Source of the DNA: Microbacterium flavescens
Lineage (GTDB): Bacteria; Actinomycetota; Actinomycetes; Actinomycetales; Microbacteriaceae
Direction: 5' to 3'
DNA length: 64,000 nucleotides
NCBI RefSeq assembly: GCF_018588945.1
Contig: NZ_JAFIWA010000007.1
Span: 124,001 to 188,000, forward strand
Shown: positions 8,539 to 16,980 of the stretch, one piece after another
Layout of the letters: every line of letters begins with the position of its first letter
How positions within the stretch are numbered: the stretch's first letter is position 1
Translations under genes and position numbers: made by a program
The notes under the pieces: generated by a model
The model's input: only the letters and a program-made list of their open reading frames with translations
The model's database searches: none
Told to the model about the DNA's origin: nothing

Positions 8539-9359
8539 GCTACTTCACCCCGTCGGGCGGACTGCCCGCCCAGACCGAGCTGCTCACCGATCGCGCTATC
8601 GTCACGGAGGCCTACACGGTCATCCCCCGGGGCGTGCTGCGCGACATCGTCACGAGCAGCCTGCCCGGGTTCACCGCCACACGCGCCTGGATCCTCGCCC
8701 GGCCGATCGCCGGATTCTCGACCACCTTCTCGCAGCTCATCGTCGAGATCGGCGCGGGCGGCGGCGCCGAGCGCCCCGAGCAGGAGGCCGGCGTCGAGGG
8801 CGTCGTCTTCGTCACCTCCGGCAGCCTCACCCTCACGATCGCCGGCGAACGCCACGTGCTCGAGCCCGGCGGCTACGCCTACCTCGCAGCCGGCGAGGAG
8901 TGGTCGCTCGCGAACGAGGCCGACGGGCCGACGAGCTTCCACTGGATCCGGAAGGCGTACGAACCGCTGGACGGCCACCCCGCGGCATCCTTCGTCACCC
9001 GGGATCAGGATGTCGTCCCCGAGCCGATGCCCGACACCGACGGCGCATGGGCGACGACCCGTTTCGTCGACCCCGACGACCTCGCCCACGACATGCACGT
9101 GAACATCGTCACCTTCCAGCCCGGCGGGTCGATCCCCTTCGCCGAGACGCACGTCATGGAGCACGGCCTCTTCGTGCTCGAGGGCAAGGGCGTCTACCGC
9201 CTCAACGGCGACTGGGTCGAGGTGCAGGCGGGCGACTTCATGTGGCTGCGCGCCTTCTGCCCGCAGGCCTGTTACGCGGGCGGGCCGGAGCCGTTCCGCT
9301 ATCTGCTGTACAAGGACGTGAACCGTCAGATCCGCCTGACCGGGACCAGCCCGACGTGA
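8535..9359 (+). CDS. allE: (S)-ureidoglycine aminohydrolase, bicupin
   Basis: 274 residues with two cupin halves: the first around EGVVFVTSGSLTLTI and LEPGGYAYL, the second around MEHGLFVLEGKGVYRLNGDWVEVQAGDF. This double-cupin layout and the N-terminal YFTPSGGLP segment match AllE/UGHY, a Mn-dependent enzyme that releases ammonia from (S)-ureidoglycine to give (S)-ureidoglycolate. In the second cupin the segments HVNIVTFQPGG and ETHVMEHG supply the likely metal ligands. It overlaps the aldolase-like gene by 4 bp and allB by 4 bp (GTGA), so it is translationally coupled on both sides. Its substrate normally comes from allantoate amidohydrolase, which is not in the window. Confidence 0.9.
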   Translation: MSYFTPSGGLPAQTELLTDRAIVTEAYTVIPRGVLRDIVTSSLPGFTATRAWILARPIAGFSTTFSQLIVEIGAGGGAERPEQEAGVEGVVFVTSGSLTLTIAGERHVLEPGGYAYLAAGEEWSLANEADGPTSFHWIRKAYEPLDGHPAASFVTRDQDVVPEPMPDTDGAWATTRFVDPDDLAHDMHVNIVTFQPGGSIPFAETHVMEHGLFVLEGKGVYRLNGDWVEVQAGDFMWLRAFCPQACYAGGPEPFRYLLYKDVNRQIRLTGTSPT

Positions 9360-10705
9360 CGTTCGACACGGTCTTCCGCGCGGCACGCGTGCTCGTCGAC
9401 GGCGCGTTCCGTCCGGCCGACGTGGGTGTGCGGAACGGCGTCGTCGCCCACCTCGGCGAGGTGGGGACGGGACGGGATGCAGCGTCCCTCGTCGAGCTGC
9501 GCGACGACGAGGTGCTGCTGCCCGGGCTCGTCGACACGCACGTCCACGTCAACGAGCCCGGCCGCACCGAGTGGGAGGGGTTCGAGTCGGCCACCCGCGC
9601 CGCGGCCGCCGGCGGCGTGACGACGATCGTCGACATGCCGCTCAACAGCATCCCGCCCACGGTGTCGGTGGACGCCCTCGCCCAGAAGCGCTCGGCCGCC
9701 GTGGGGAGCGTCTACGTGGACGTGGGGTTCTGGGGCGGGGTCGTGCCCGGCAACCTCGCCCAGCTGCGCCCCCTCGCCGAGGACGGCGTATTCGGCTTCA
9801 AGTGCTTCCTCGCCCCGTCCGGCGTCGACGAGTTCCCTGCCGTCACCCCCGACGAGATGGGCGAGGCGATGGCGGTCATCGCCTCGCTGGGCTCGATGCT
9901 GATCGTCCATGCCGAGGACGCGCACACGATCGAGACCGCACCCCACCGGGGTGGCCGCGACTACGCCGACTTCCTCGCCTCGCGTCCGGCCGCGGCTGAG
10001 GACACCGCGATCGCCGACGTCATCCGGCTCGCCGAAGCGACCGGGGCGGCGTCCCACATCCTGCACCTGAGCAACGCGAACTCGCTCGCTCGCATCGTCG
10101 AGGCGCGGCGGCGCGGCGTCGACCTGACCGTGGAGACCTGCCCGCACTACCTCACCCTCATCGCAGACGACATCGCGGCCGGCGCGACCGTGTGCAAGTG
10201 CTGCCCGCCGATCCGCGACGCCGGCAACCGCGACGCGCTGTGGCAGGGCCTCGCCGACGGCTCGGTCGACTTCATCGTGTCGGACCACTCCCCCAGCACG
10301 CCCGATCGGAAGAACGCGGGCGACGGCGACTTCGAGGTGGCGTGGGGCGGGATCGCCTCACTGCAGCTCGGGCTGCCGTTGGTGTGGACCGAGGCGCGGC
10401 GGCGCGGTATTGGCCTGGCGCGCATCGTAGAGCTCATGGCCGAGAACCCCGCGGCGCGCGTGGGCCTCGCCGACAAGGGCCGGATCGCGGTCGGCGCCGC
10501 CGCGGACTTTGCGGTGTTCGCGCCCGACGAGACGTTCGTCGTGGATGCGCGGGCGCTCGAGCACCGGCATCCGATCTGCCCGTATGACGGCCGCGAACTG
10601 ACGGGTGTGGTGCGGGCCGCCTACCTCGCCGGCGCACGCATCGACCGCGCCGTGCCGCGCGGGCGTCTGCTCACCCGGCGCGAGGAGGTGCCGCATGCGG
10701 CTTGA
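9356..10705 (+). CDS. allB: Allantoinase
   Basis: 449-residue amidohydrolase/dihydroorotase-superfamily enzyme that opens allantoin to allantoate. Metal ligands are seen: His62 and His64 in DTHVHVNEPGRTEWEGF, the carboxylated Lys149 in FGFKCFLAPSG, His185 in IVHAEDAH, a later histidine near SHILHLSNAN, and the Asp in VSDHSPSTP. HVNEPGRTEWEGF is diagnostic for allantoinase rather than dihydroorotase. The start is GTG at 9356, overlapping the allE stop by 4 bp; the longer open frame upstream is antisense-style noise within allE and the aldolase-like gene. The 3' end overlaps uraD by 11 bp. Confidence 0.93.
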   Translation: MTFDTVFRAARVLVDGAFRPADVGVRNGVVAHLGEVGTGRDAASLVELRDDEVLLPGLVDTHVHVNEPGRTEWEGFESATRAAAAGGVTTIVDMPLNSIPPTVSVDALAQKRSAAVGSVYVDVGFWGGVVPGNLAQLRPLAEDGVFGFKCFLAPSGVDEFPAVTPDEMGEAMAVIASLGSMLIVHAEDAHTIETAPHRGGRDYADFLASRPAAAEDTAIADVIRLAEATGAASHILHLSNANSLARIVEARRRGVDLTVETCPHYLTLIADDIAAGATVCKCCPPIRDAGNRDALWQGLADGSVDFIVSDHSPSTPDRKNAGDGDFEVAWGGIASLQLGLPLVWTEARRRGIGLARIVELMAENPAARVGLADKGRIAVGAAADFAVFAPDETFVVDARALEHRHPICPYDGRELTGVVRAAYLAGARIDRAVPRGRLLTRREEVPHAA

Positions 10706-11192
10706 GGAGTTCAACGCCGCAGGCCGCGGCGACGCGCTCGCCGCGCTGCGAACGTGCGCCGACGTGACGCGCTGGTGCGAGCAGCTGGTCGATCGCCGGC
10801 CGTACGCGTCGGTCGACGAGCTGTTCGCCGAGGCGGCGAGCGCAGCCGACCCGTTCAGACCGGATGAGGTCGATGCGGCACTCGCGCGGCATCCGCGCAT
10901 CGGCGAGCGCGCGCACGGCGTCAGCCGCGAGGCGGCGCTGTCGCGATCGGAGCAGGCCGCGGTCGACCCGGCGGACGTCGAGGTGCAGCGCGCTCTGCGC
11001 GACGGCAATCGTGAGTACGAGGAGCGGTTCGGACGGGTGTTCCTCATCCGGGCCGCGGGGCGGAGCGCGCCCGAGATCCTGGCCGCGCTGCGCGCACGAC
11101 TGGAGAACGACCCCGACATCGAGGCGCGGGTCGTCGGAGAACAGCTGCGCGAGATCGCGCTGCTGCGACTGGAGGGGATGGTGCAGCCATGA
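10695..11192 (+). CDS. uraD: 2-oxo-4-hydroxy-4-carboxy-5-ureidoimidazoline (OHCU) decarboxylase
   Basis: 165-residue all-alpha OHCU decarboxylase. The catalytic His is His66 in ARHPRIGERA, followed by the family's SREAALSRSEQAAV helix and the NREYEERFGRVFLI segment. It decarboxylates OHCU stereospecifically to (S)-allantoin, the last step of the three-enzyme urate-to-allantoin route whose other two enzymes are encoded directly downstream. The ATG at 10695 lies inside the end of allB (11-bp overlap), with GAGGAGG just upstream as SD. The stop overlaps uraH by 4 bp. Confidence 0.92.
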   Translation: MRLEEFNAAGRGDALAALRTCADVTRWCEQLVDRRPYASVDELFAEAASAADPFRPDEVDAALARHPRIGERAHGVSREAALSRSEQAAVDPADVEVQRALRDGNREYEERFGRVFLIRAAGRSAPEILAALRARLENDPDIEARVVGEQLREIALLRLEGMVQP

Positions 11193-11524
11193 GCGTCTCG
11201 CACATCACGACGCACGTGCTGGACGCGGCCCGGGGGCGACCGGCGAGCGGCGTCGCCGTGCAGCTGCTCGCCCGCGACGGCGAGGACTGGCAGCCGATCG
11301 CAGAAGCGGTGACGGATGCCGACGGCCGGGCGTCGCAGCTCGGTCCTGAGCGCGTCGCTCCCGGCGACTACCGGCTGCGGTTCGACACCGGCGCATACTT
11401 CGACGCGCAGGGCAGGCCGACGTTCTATCCCGAGGCGGTGCTGACGTTCCGCGTCGACGAGGGGCACTGCCACGTGCCACTTCTGCTGAGCCCCTTCGCC
11501 TACTCCACCTACCGAGGAAGCTGA
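11189..11524 (+). CDS. uraH: 5-hydroxyisourate hydrolase (transthyretin-like)
   Basis: 111-residue transthyretin-related protein. The N-terminal ITTHVLDAARGRPASGV and C-terminal PFAYSTYRGS signatures are both present; the latter tetrapeptide (YRGS) separates HIU hydrolase from true transthyretin. It hydrolyses 5-hydroxyisourate, the uricase product, to OHCU. ATGA overlap with uraD; uricase starts 6 bp after its stop. Length is typical for the family and no signal peptide is seen, so it is probably cytoplasmic. Confidence 0.95.
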   Translation: MSVSHITTHVLDAARGRPASGVAVQLLARDGEDWQPIAEAVTDADGRASQLGPERVAPGDYRLRFDTGAYFDAQGRPTFYPEAVLTFRVDEGHCHVPLLLSPFAYSTYRGS

Positions 11525-11530
11525 GCACCG

Positions 11531-12424
11531 ATGAGCATCGTCCTGGGCGCCAATCAGTACGGCAAGGCCGAGGTGCGCGTCGTCAAGGTGACGCGCGACG
11601 ACCCCCGCCACGAGATCGAAGACCTGAGCGTCACGTCGCAGCTGCGCGGCGATTTCGCGGCCGCCCACCTGACCGGCGACAACCGGCATGTCGTGCCGAC
11701 CGACACTCAGAAGAACACCGTCTTCGCGTTCGCGCGTGCCGGCATCGGGTCACCCGAGGAGTTCCTGCTGCGCCTCGCCGACCACTTCACCGGATCGTTC
11801 GATTGGGTCACGGGCGGCCGGTGGACCGCCGAGAGCTACGCGTGGCAGCGGATCCACGTGGACGGCGCCCCGCACGACCACTCGTTCATACGCGTCGGCC
11901 AGGAGACCCGCACCGCCGTGGTCGTCGCCGACGGCGACGCACGTCACGTGCTGGGCGGACTCCGCGGGCTGACCCTGCTGAAGACCACCCAGTCGGGGTT
12001 CGAGGGGTACCCCAAGGACCGCTACACGACGCTGCCCGAGACCCGCGACCGGGTCCTCGCGACCGACGTCGCGACCCGGTGGAGGTACCTCCCGGGCGCG
12101 GACGTCGACTACAACGCCGTGTACGCCGACGTGAAGCGCATCCTGCTGGAGGAGTTCACGCGCCGGTACTCGGCAGCGCTGCAGACGACGATGTTCGAGC
12201 TCGGCACCGCGGTGCTGGAGGCGCACGACGAGATCGCCGAGATGCGGTTTTCGCTGCCGAACAAGCATCACTTCGTCGTCGACCTCGAGCCGTTCGGCCT
12301 CGACAATCCGAACGAGGTGTTCTACGCCGCCGACCGCCCCTACGGGCTGATCGAGGCGCAGGTCACCCGGGAGGGCGTCGAGCCGGCCGACGCCGCGTGG
12401 GACGGCGCGACGGCGTTCTGCTGA
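11531..12424 (+). CDS. pucL: Urate oxidase (uricase), cofactor-independent
   Basis: 297-residue uricase built of two T-fold halves. Seen: NQYGKAEVRVVKV with the catalytic Lys (about 12), VPTDTQKNTVFAFA with the catalytic Thr, the GFEGYPKDRYTTLPET region, and the C-terminal NKHHFVVDLEPFGL histidine segment. It converts urate and O2 to 5-hydroxyisourate and H2O2. It is the last gene of the aldolase-allE-allB-uraD-uraH-uricase operon. The stop codon is only 4 bp from the convergent tadG-like gene and I see no hairpin there, so transcription may run through. Confidence 0.95.
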   Translation: MSIVLGANQYGKAEVRVVKVTRDDPRHEIEDLSVTSQLRGDFAAAHLTGDNRHVVPTDTQKNTVFAFARAGIGSPEEFLLRLADHFTGSFDWVTGGRWTAESYAWQRIHVDGAPHDHSFIRVGQETRTAVVVADGDARHVLGGLRGLTLLKTTQSGFEGYPKDRYTTLPETRDRVLATDVATRWRYLPGADVDYNAVYADVKRILLEEFTRRYSAALQTTMFELGTAVLEAHDEIAEMRFSLPNKHHFVVDLEPFGLDNPNEVFYAADRPYGLIEAQVTREGVEPADAAWDGATAFC

Positions 12425-12428
12425 GGCG

Positions 12429-12863
12429 TCACCTCAGCGCGGTGCGGCTGGTCGCAGTCGACTCGATCGCGACCCCGTCAGGTACGAACAGGGTGAGGAC
12501 GGGGGGACGCCACGTCGCCGCGACCGTGACCCGCGCCGAGAGGCCGTCGGGGGTGTCGGCCGAGACGAGGGCCGCACCCTGTCCCACCTCGTCGACCATC
12601 GCCTGAGCCTGGTCGCGGACATGCGCCGACGTCAGCTCGGCGACCGGCTCGCCGTGTTCGACCGAGAGCACGAAGCCGTCCGCGGCGGCGAGGGCCGCGG
12701 CATCCGCCAGCGAGTCCAATCGCTTTTGCGCGAGATAGAGGCTCGTCGCATCTGCGCACAGCAGGATCGCCACGAGTGCGAGCGCGCCGTAGCCGAGAGT
12801 CAGCAGCAGCACGCTCCCCTCATCATCCGGAGATCCTGACGCAGGCCCCCGCCGCAGCTTCAT
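12429..12863 (-). CDS. TadG-like pilus/secretion neighbourhood protein (Rv3660c-type TadE/G-like)
   Basis: 144-residue small membrane protein. After a short charged N-terminus comes one hydrophobic segment (about 17-40, GSVLLLTLGYGALALVAILLCADATSLYLAQKRLDSLADAAALAAADGF is the classic TadE/TadG pattern, here split as a TM plus an Ala-rich helix). The remainder is a short extracytoplasmic beta domain. Such proteins are anchored pseudopilin-like components of Tad systems. Last gene of the tad operon; the ATG at 12863 overlaps the preceding gene's stop by 4 bp. Upstream in-frame residues are Arg-rich and lie in the neighbouring gene, so I excluded them. Confidence 0.7.
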   Translation of the reverse strand: MKLRRGPASGSPDDEGSVLLLTLGYGALALVAILLCADATSLYLAQKRLDSLADAAALAAADGFVLSVEHGEPVAELTSAHVRDQAQAMVDEVGQGAALVSADTPDGLSARVTVAATWRPPVLTLFVPDGVAIESTATSRTALR

Positions 12864-13339
12864 CGCGTGCCCCAGAAGCGCGAGACCTTCTGTGCGGCCG
12901 ACGCTTCGACCGGGATGCTCGCGAGCCGGTCGAGCCCGAGGACGGCAGGCACCAGCGGGAGAGCGACACGCGTGCGCAGCGTCACGACGAGCGTCGCTCC
13001 CGCACGCGGGCACTCCCCACCGGCCGGGCGGCAGTCGAACGCCACGTCGAGCGCCGCGGGGTCGAGGCCGTACTCGGTGGCGATGGCCGTAAGGACGAGA
13101 TCCGCGCGTCGCGACGCGTCGGCGCGATCGGTCGCCGTCGCGACCGAGCGGGCGACGTGACGCGCCCCCGCCTCGGCACCCAGCGACTGGCTTTGAACGA
13201 GTCCGAGCGCGCCGACGAGGTAGACGAGCGGAACGAGCAGCAGCAGGCCGACGAGGATGAACTCGAGAGCGGCGGAGCCCCGTTCGCGGTCGTCAGCCGG
13301 TAGGGCTAGGTCGTCAATCGAAGGACTCGACCGGGGCAC
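12860..13339 (-). CDS. TadE-family pseudopilin-like protein
   Basis: 159 residues. An Asp/Glu-rich start ends in ERGSAALEF, the TadE motif in which the Glu five residues after the Gly lies just inside the hydrophobic segment (ILVGLLLLVPLVYLVGALGLV). An Ala/Arg-rich helix and a Cys-containing extracellular part follow (CRPAGGEC, possibly a disulfide). TadE-like proteins are processed and assembled with the Flp pilus or secretion machine at the outer face of the membrane. The start is uncertain: the GTG at 13339 overlaps the upstream gene by 26 bp and has no good SD. The product is coupled to the TadG-like gene downstream. Confidence 0.72.
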   Translation of the reverse strand: MPRSSPSIDDLALPADDRERGSAALEFILVGLLLLVPLVYLVGALGLVQSQSLGAEAGARHVARSVATATDRADASRRADLVLTAIATEYGLDPAALDVAFDCRPAGGECPRAGATLVVTLRTRVALPLVPAVLGLDRLASIPVEASAAQKVSRFWGTR

Positions 13340-13706
13340 GGGCCGTCACCTCCATCGTCTGCGGTGCGCCGAGCAGACCGACCAGCGGGAGCACCGCGCG
13401 TACCGTCACCTCCACGGCGGGGTGGCCCGACGTGTCCGTTTCCCGCACGGCGACGTCGGCGGCGTACTCCTGCCCGACCGTGCGAGAGACGATCTCGCGC
13501 GTGCGCCGCGCCCCGTCGTCGAGCGACGTGTCGGCGAGCGCAGCGTGGTACGCGCCCTCGACGGCCGCGTCGTGCACGACGTTGCGCACATAGACGGCCA
13601 GTCCGAACTGCAGGACGCCCAGGGTGAGGACGGTGAGCAGCGCTCCGACGAGCACGAACTCGACGGGGCTGGATCCGGCGTCGTCGAGCGGAGGACGGAC
13701 GCGCAC
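13314..13706 (-). CDS. TadE-family pseudopilin-like protein
   Basis: 130 residues with the TadE signature GSSPVEFVLVGALLTVLTLG near the N-terminus (Glu16 before the transmembrane helix), then AVYVRNVVHDAAVEGAYHAA and a small extracytoplasmic domain. It starts at a GTG 3 bp after the stop of the DUF4244 pilin-like gene, so the two are probably translated together. It is a paralogue of the next gene and most likely a minor pilin of the same apparatus. Confidence 0.78.
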   Translation of the reverse strand: MRVRPPLDDAGSSPVEFVLVGALLTVLTLGVLQFGLAVYVRNVVHDAAVEGAYHAALADTSLDDGARRTREIVSRTVGQEYAADVAVRETDTSGHPAVEVTVRAVLPLVGLLGAPQTMEVTARAPVESFD

Positions 13707-13709
13707 GGG

Positions 13710-13913
13710 CTAGAAGCCGGAGACCCGCGAGATCGCCTGCTCGAACAGGCCGGCGAGCGCGGGTCCGGCGAGTGCCCAGATGACGACGACCAGTCCGGCG
13801 GTCATGAGCGTGATGAGCACCCAGCCGGGCACGTCGCCCCGCTCGTCCTCGGCGAAGTCGACGAGGGAGGCTCGGAGCCGCGCCGTCAGGCGCTGGAGGT
13901 GGTGGCGGATCAT
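13710..13913 (-). CDS. DUF4244-type Flp pilin-like small membrane protein
   Basis: 67 residues: a basic amphipathic N-terminus, then DERGDVPGWVLITLMTAGLVVVIWALAGPALAGLFEQAI, one transmembrane helix with an acidic/Gly stretch just before it. This matches the DUF4244 proteins found in actinobacterial Tad operons, thought to be the major Flp-type pilin. The Gly before the hydrophobic segment is a plausible prepilin-peptidase site, but no prepilin peptidase is in the window. AAGGAGAG lies 6 nt upstream of the ATG, the strongest SD in this operon, consistent with the high expression expected of a pilin. Confidence 0.75.
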   Translation of the reverse strand: MIRHHLQRLTARLRASLVDFAEDERGDVPGWVLITLMTAGLVVVIWALAGPALAGLFEQAISRVSGF

Positions 13914-13947
13914 TTCTCTCCTTCGAGGGGGGTGAGTGGAAGATGGG

Positions 13948-14874
13948 TCAGCCGAGGCCGAGCCGGAGCATGAACACTCCCGGGAACACGGCGAACAGGA
14001 CGCTGAGCGGGAGGATGAGGAACACGAGGGGGACGAGCATGTAGATCTCTTTGCGCCCGGCGCGCTCGATGAGATCGCGCTTGGCGTCTTCGCGCGCGTC
14101 GAGCGCCTGAGCGTGGAGCACCTGGGCCAGGGGCGCACCGCGATCGATCGCGGCGACGAGCTGGTCGACGGAGCGCGAGAGCGCCGGGATCTGCAGGCCG
14201 TCCGACATCTTGGCCAGGGCTTCCGGAAGCGGGGACCCGGTGCCGACCGCCACCACGGCGCCGCGAAGCTCCGCGGTCAGCTCGCCGGCTCCCACTGCGC
14301 TCACCCGGCGGAGCGAGTCGAGAATCCCCTCCCCCGCGGAAAGGCACAGCGCCACGAACTCGAGCACGGTGGGCAGCTCTTCGCGGATGCGTCCGACCCG
14401 CGACTTCGCCGCGTGGGAGAGCCACGCGTCGCACCCGAGCATCCCCCCGACGGCGAACAGGGGCGGCAGCAGGACGAGCGACGGCGAGCCGCGCCCGAGG
14501 AGGACGACCGCGACCACGATCAGACCTCCGGCGGCGAGGCCCGCGACCGACCATGCCAGCTGACGGCCTCTGAAGGCCGAGGCATCCATCGCCCAGCCTG
14601 CCTGGTGGAGCCGTCGCGCGAGCGCGGCGTCACCGCCGAGGAAACGTGCGAAGCGCTGCCGCAGCGCGTCCCAGGCCAGGGCGGGCGCCGGAGCCGCGAA
14701 CGCGACGCCCACGCCGCGCGGGTCGGTCACGTCGCGGATGTACGGCGCGATCCGCCGCGCGAGGCTCGGCGCCCCGAACCGCGGCGCGAGCGACAGCAGC
14801 AGGCAGGCGCCGACGCCGAGCGCCGTGCCCAGCACGATCGAGAACGCGAGATCGTCGGTGGGGAGAATGCTCAC
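13948..14874 (-). CDS. TadC-like type II secretion F-family membrane protein
   Basis: 308 residues with an N-terminal hydrophobic segment (FSIVLGTALGVGACLLLSLAP), a central pair around residues 95-135 (AWSVAGLAAGGLIVVAVVLLG, LVLLPPLFAVGGMLG), a cytoplasmic F domain with ELPTVLEFVALCLSAGEGI, and a C-terminal helix pair ending FLILPLSVLFAVFPGVFML. The F-domain core and topology fit TadC, the inner-membrane platform of the Tad pilus or secretion ATPase. It starts at a GTG that overlaps the tadB stop by 4 bp (GTGA). It is separated from the pilin gene by 34 bp. Confidence 0.82.
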   Translation of the reverse strand: MSILPTDDLAFSIVLGTALGVGACLLLSLAPRFGAPSLARRIAPYIRDVTDPRGVGVAFAAPAPALAWDALRQRFARFLGGDAALARRLHQAGWAMDASAFRGRQLAWSVAGLAAGGLIVVAVVLLGRGSPSLVLLPPLFAVGGMLGCDAWLSHAAKSRVGRIREELPTVLEFVALCLSAGEGILDSLRRVSAVGAGELTAELRGAVVAVGTGSPLPEALAKMSDGLQIPALSRSVDQLVAAIDRGAPLAQVLHAQALDAREDAKRDLIERAGRKEIYMLVPLVFLILPLSVLFAVFPGVFMLRLGLG

Positions 14875-15728
14875 CCGAACCACCTCCGCGGCTCGGGGAG
14901 GCGCCCGAGCCGGATCATCACGCGGAAGGCGACGAACGACACCGCCGCTCCGGCCAGGATGAGCGCGACGCCCTCGGTACTGGCGTAGGCCTCGGCTCCT
15001 TCGGGCCGCATCGCGAGCAGCGACAGGATCACCCACGGCGCGGCGACCCCCAGCACGGCGGCACCGCGGATCCACGACTGGCGCGACTCGACCTCAGCGC
15101 GCAGGGCGGTGTCAGCCCGCACCGACGCGGCGAGCGCGCGCAGCACGGGGGTGAGCTCCGTCCCGCCCACCTGCCGCGCCATGCGCAGCGTCTCCAGGAT
15201 GCGATCGCCGACCGGATCGGCGAGCGCGACCTTCAGTCGCTGCGCGCTGGAATCGAAGTGACCGGATGCCGCGACATCGCGTGCGAACCCCGCGAATGCG
15301 GGCCGAAGCTCGGCGGGGGCGGACTGCGAGAGGCTGGCGACGGCGTCGGGGAGCGACATCCCGGCACGGACCGACGCGATGAGAAGGTCGCACACGTCCG
15401 GCCACAGCCCGCGCCGCACCCGCACGAGCCGAGAGCGCCGGGCGCGCAGCCACGCGAAGGGGGCGATGCCGCAGGCGACGGCCGCGACGAGGCTCAGTGT
15501 CGGCACCTGCGCGATGAGCCAGGACGCAGCGGCGCCGACCGCCGCCGCGCACACGGCCACGACGATCACCGAACCGGGCGACACGCGCGCGAGCCCCGCC
15601 GCCTCGAGGAGCCGCGCCAGACTCCCGGACGACGCCGCGGCAGTCCGCTCCTCTCGCAGCGGCCAGAGCCAGGGCGACAGCGCGAGCAGGGTGCCGGCGG
15701 CGAGCACGGCGCCCCAGACGAACGTCAT
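14871..15728 (-). CDS. TadB-like type II secretion F-family membrane protein
   Basis: 285 residues. N-terminal hydrophobic helix (FVWGAVLAAGTLLALSPWLWP), a second membrane region at about 55-95, the F domain with LWPDVCDLLIASVRAGMSLPDAV, and a C-terminal membrane pair ending VALILAGAAVSFVAFRVMI. It pairs with TadC to form the platform that the ATPase TadA drives. The ATG at 15728 overlaps the tadA stop (4 bp), and its own stop overlaps tadC, so tadA-tadB-tadC are translationally coupled. I excluded a long Arg-rich upstream extension of the frame as it is antisense to nothing known and lies in tadA. Confidence 0.82.
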   Translation of the reverse strand: MTFVWGAVLAAGTLLALSPWLWPLREERTAAASSGSLARLLEAAGLARVSPGSVIVVAVCAAAVGAAASWLIAQVPTLSLVAAVACGIAPFAWLRARRSRLVRVRRGLWPDVCDLLIASVRAGMSLPDAVASLSQSAPAELRPAFAGFARDVAASGHFDSSAQRLKVALADPVGDRILETLRMARQVGGTELTPVLRALAASVRADTALRAEVESRQSWIRGAAVLGVAAPWVILSLLAMRPEGAEAYASTEGVALILAGAAVSFVAFRVMIRLGRLPEPRRWFG

Positions 15729-16879
15729 GCGTCCTCGCTCCGGTAGAGCGTGCGCGCCGCGATGACGCCCGACTCGACGCCGACGGGCTCGACGATCTCG
15801 GCGACACGGCGCCGGCCGGCGGCATCCCGCTCGCAATGCACGACGAGATCGACGGATGCCGCGACCGCCGGCAGCACGAAGGCGGCGTCGATGTTGCGGC
15901 CGGCCAGCAGCGGCAGAGCGGCGAGCTTGCCCAGCGCCTCTCGTGCCGAGTTGGCGTGGATCGTCGCAGCGCCGGGCACGCCGGTGTTGAGCGCGAGCAC
16001 GAGGTCGAGCGCCTCGGCATCGCGCACCTCGCCCACCACCAGGCGGTCGGGTCGCATGCGCAGCGCCTCCTTCACCAGGCGCCGCAGGCTCACCTCGCCG
16101 GTGCCCTCGAGGCTCGGCTGGCGGCCCTGGAGCGCCACGAGGTCGGTCGCGGCGACGGCGAGCTCGAAGGTCTCCTCCACGGTGACGATGCGGTGCTCGG
16201 GCGGGCAGGCCGCGATGAGGGCGCCGAGGAGCGTCGTCTTGCCCGCATGGGTGGCACCCGACACCAGCACCGAGGCGCCGCGGCCCATCGCTGATCGCAG
16301 CAGGTCCGCCCCGTGCGGGGCGAGTGAGCCCGCAGCGACGAGCCGGTCGAGATCGCGGAAGGCCGGCAGGAACTTGCGGACATTCACCGCCCAGTGCCGC
16401 CGGGTGATGTCGGGGATCACCACGTGCAGGCGGGAGCCGTCGGGCAGGGAGGCGTCGACGAAGGGCTGGCTGAGATCGACGCGGCGACCCGAGGATTGCA
16501 GCATCCGCTCCACGAGGTCTCGCACGGCGGAGTCGGTCAGCGTGAGCGGCGTTCGCTCGGGCACCCCGCCGCGAGCGACGAAGATGCGGTCGGGAGCGTT
16601 GATCCACAGCTCTTCGACGGAGGGGTCGTCGAGATAGGGCTGCAGCGGACCGTACCCCGCGACGGCGGCGAGCACCTCCCGCACGCAGGCCGACTCATCG
16701 TCAACCGGTGCGAGCCCTCGAGCGAGCGCGAAGTCGTTGTGACGACGCACCTCGGTGCGGGCGATGTGCGCCGCGAACTCCGGGTCTTTCGAGGGGTCGG
16801 CCCGCTCGGCCCGGAGTCGTTCGCGCACTCGCTCTGCGACGAGCGTCGTCGTGGGCGGGGCAGTGGGCGAAGGCACCAC
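15725..16879 (-). CDS. tadA: TadA/CpaF-family secretion ATPase
   Basis: 384-residue hexameric ATPase. Walker A is GATHAGKT at 208-215; the Asp box VTVEETFEL, the MRPDRLVVGEVRDAEALDLVLALNTG Walker B region and the ATIHANS His box follow in the usual order. The N-terminal domain carries GYGPLQPYLDDPSVEELWINAP, typical of CpaF. It powers assembly of the Flp pilus or a related secretion machine. Starts at GTG 16879 (a second GTG follows directly) with GAGGA upstream. First gene of the Tad operon. The septum-site-determining-like (TadZ) gene that usually precedes tadA in actinobacteria is absent; instead a divergent small gene lies 101 bp away. Confidence 0.9.
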   Translation of the reverse strand: MVPSPTAPPTTTLVAERVRERLRAERADPSKDPEFAAHIARTEVRRHNDFALARGLAPVDDESACVREVLAAVAGYGPLQPYLDDPSVEELWINAPDRIFVARGGVPERTPLTLTDSAVRDLVERMLQSSGRRVDLSQPFVDASLPDGSRLHVVIPDITRRHWAVNVRKFLPAFRDLDRLVAAGSLAPHGADLLRSAMGRGASVLVSGATHAGKTTLLGALIAACPPEHRIVTVEETFELAVAATDLVALQGRQPSLEGTGEVSLRRLVKEALRMRPDRLVVGEVRDAEALDLVLALNTGVPGAATIHANSAREALGKLAALPLLAGRNIDAAFVLPAVAASVDLVVHCERDAAGRRRVAEIVEPVGVESGVIAARTLYRSEDA

Positions 16880-16980
16880 TGCATCCTCGCAAGGGAGGAA
16901 AACGACATTCCGAAGTTATCCACAGGTGCGCGGCGCGGCCATGCGAGGCAGGATGGACAGCACAACGGAAGGAGCCGCGA

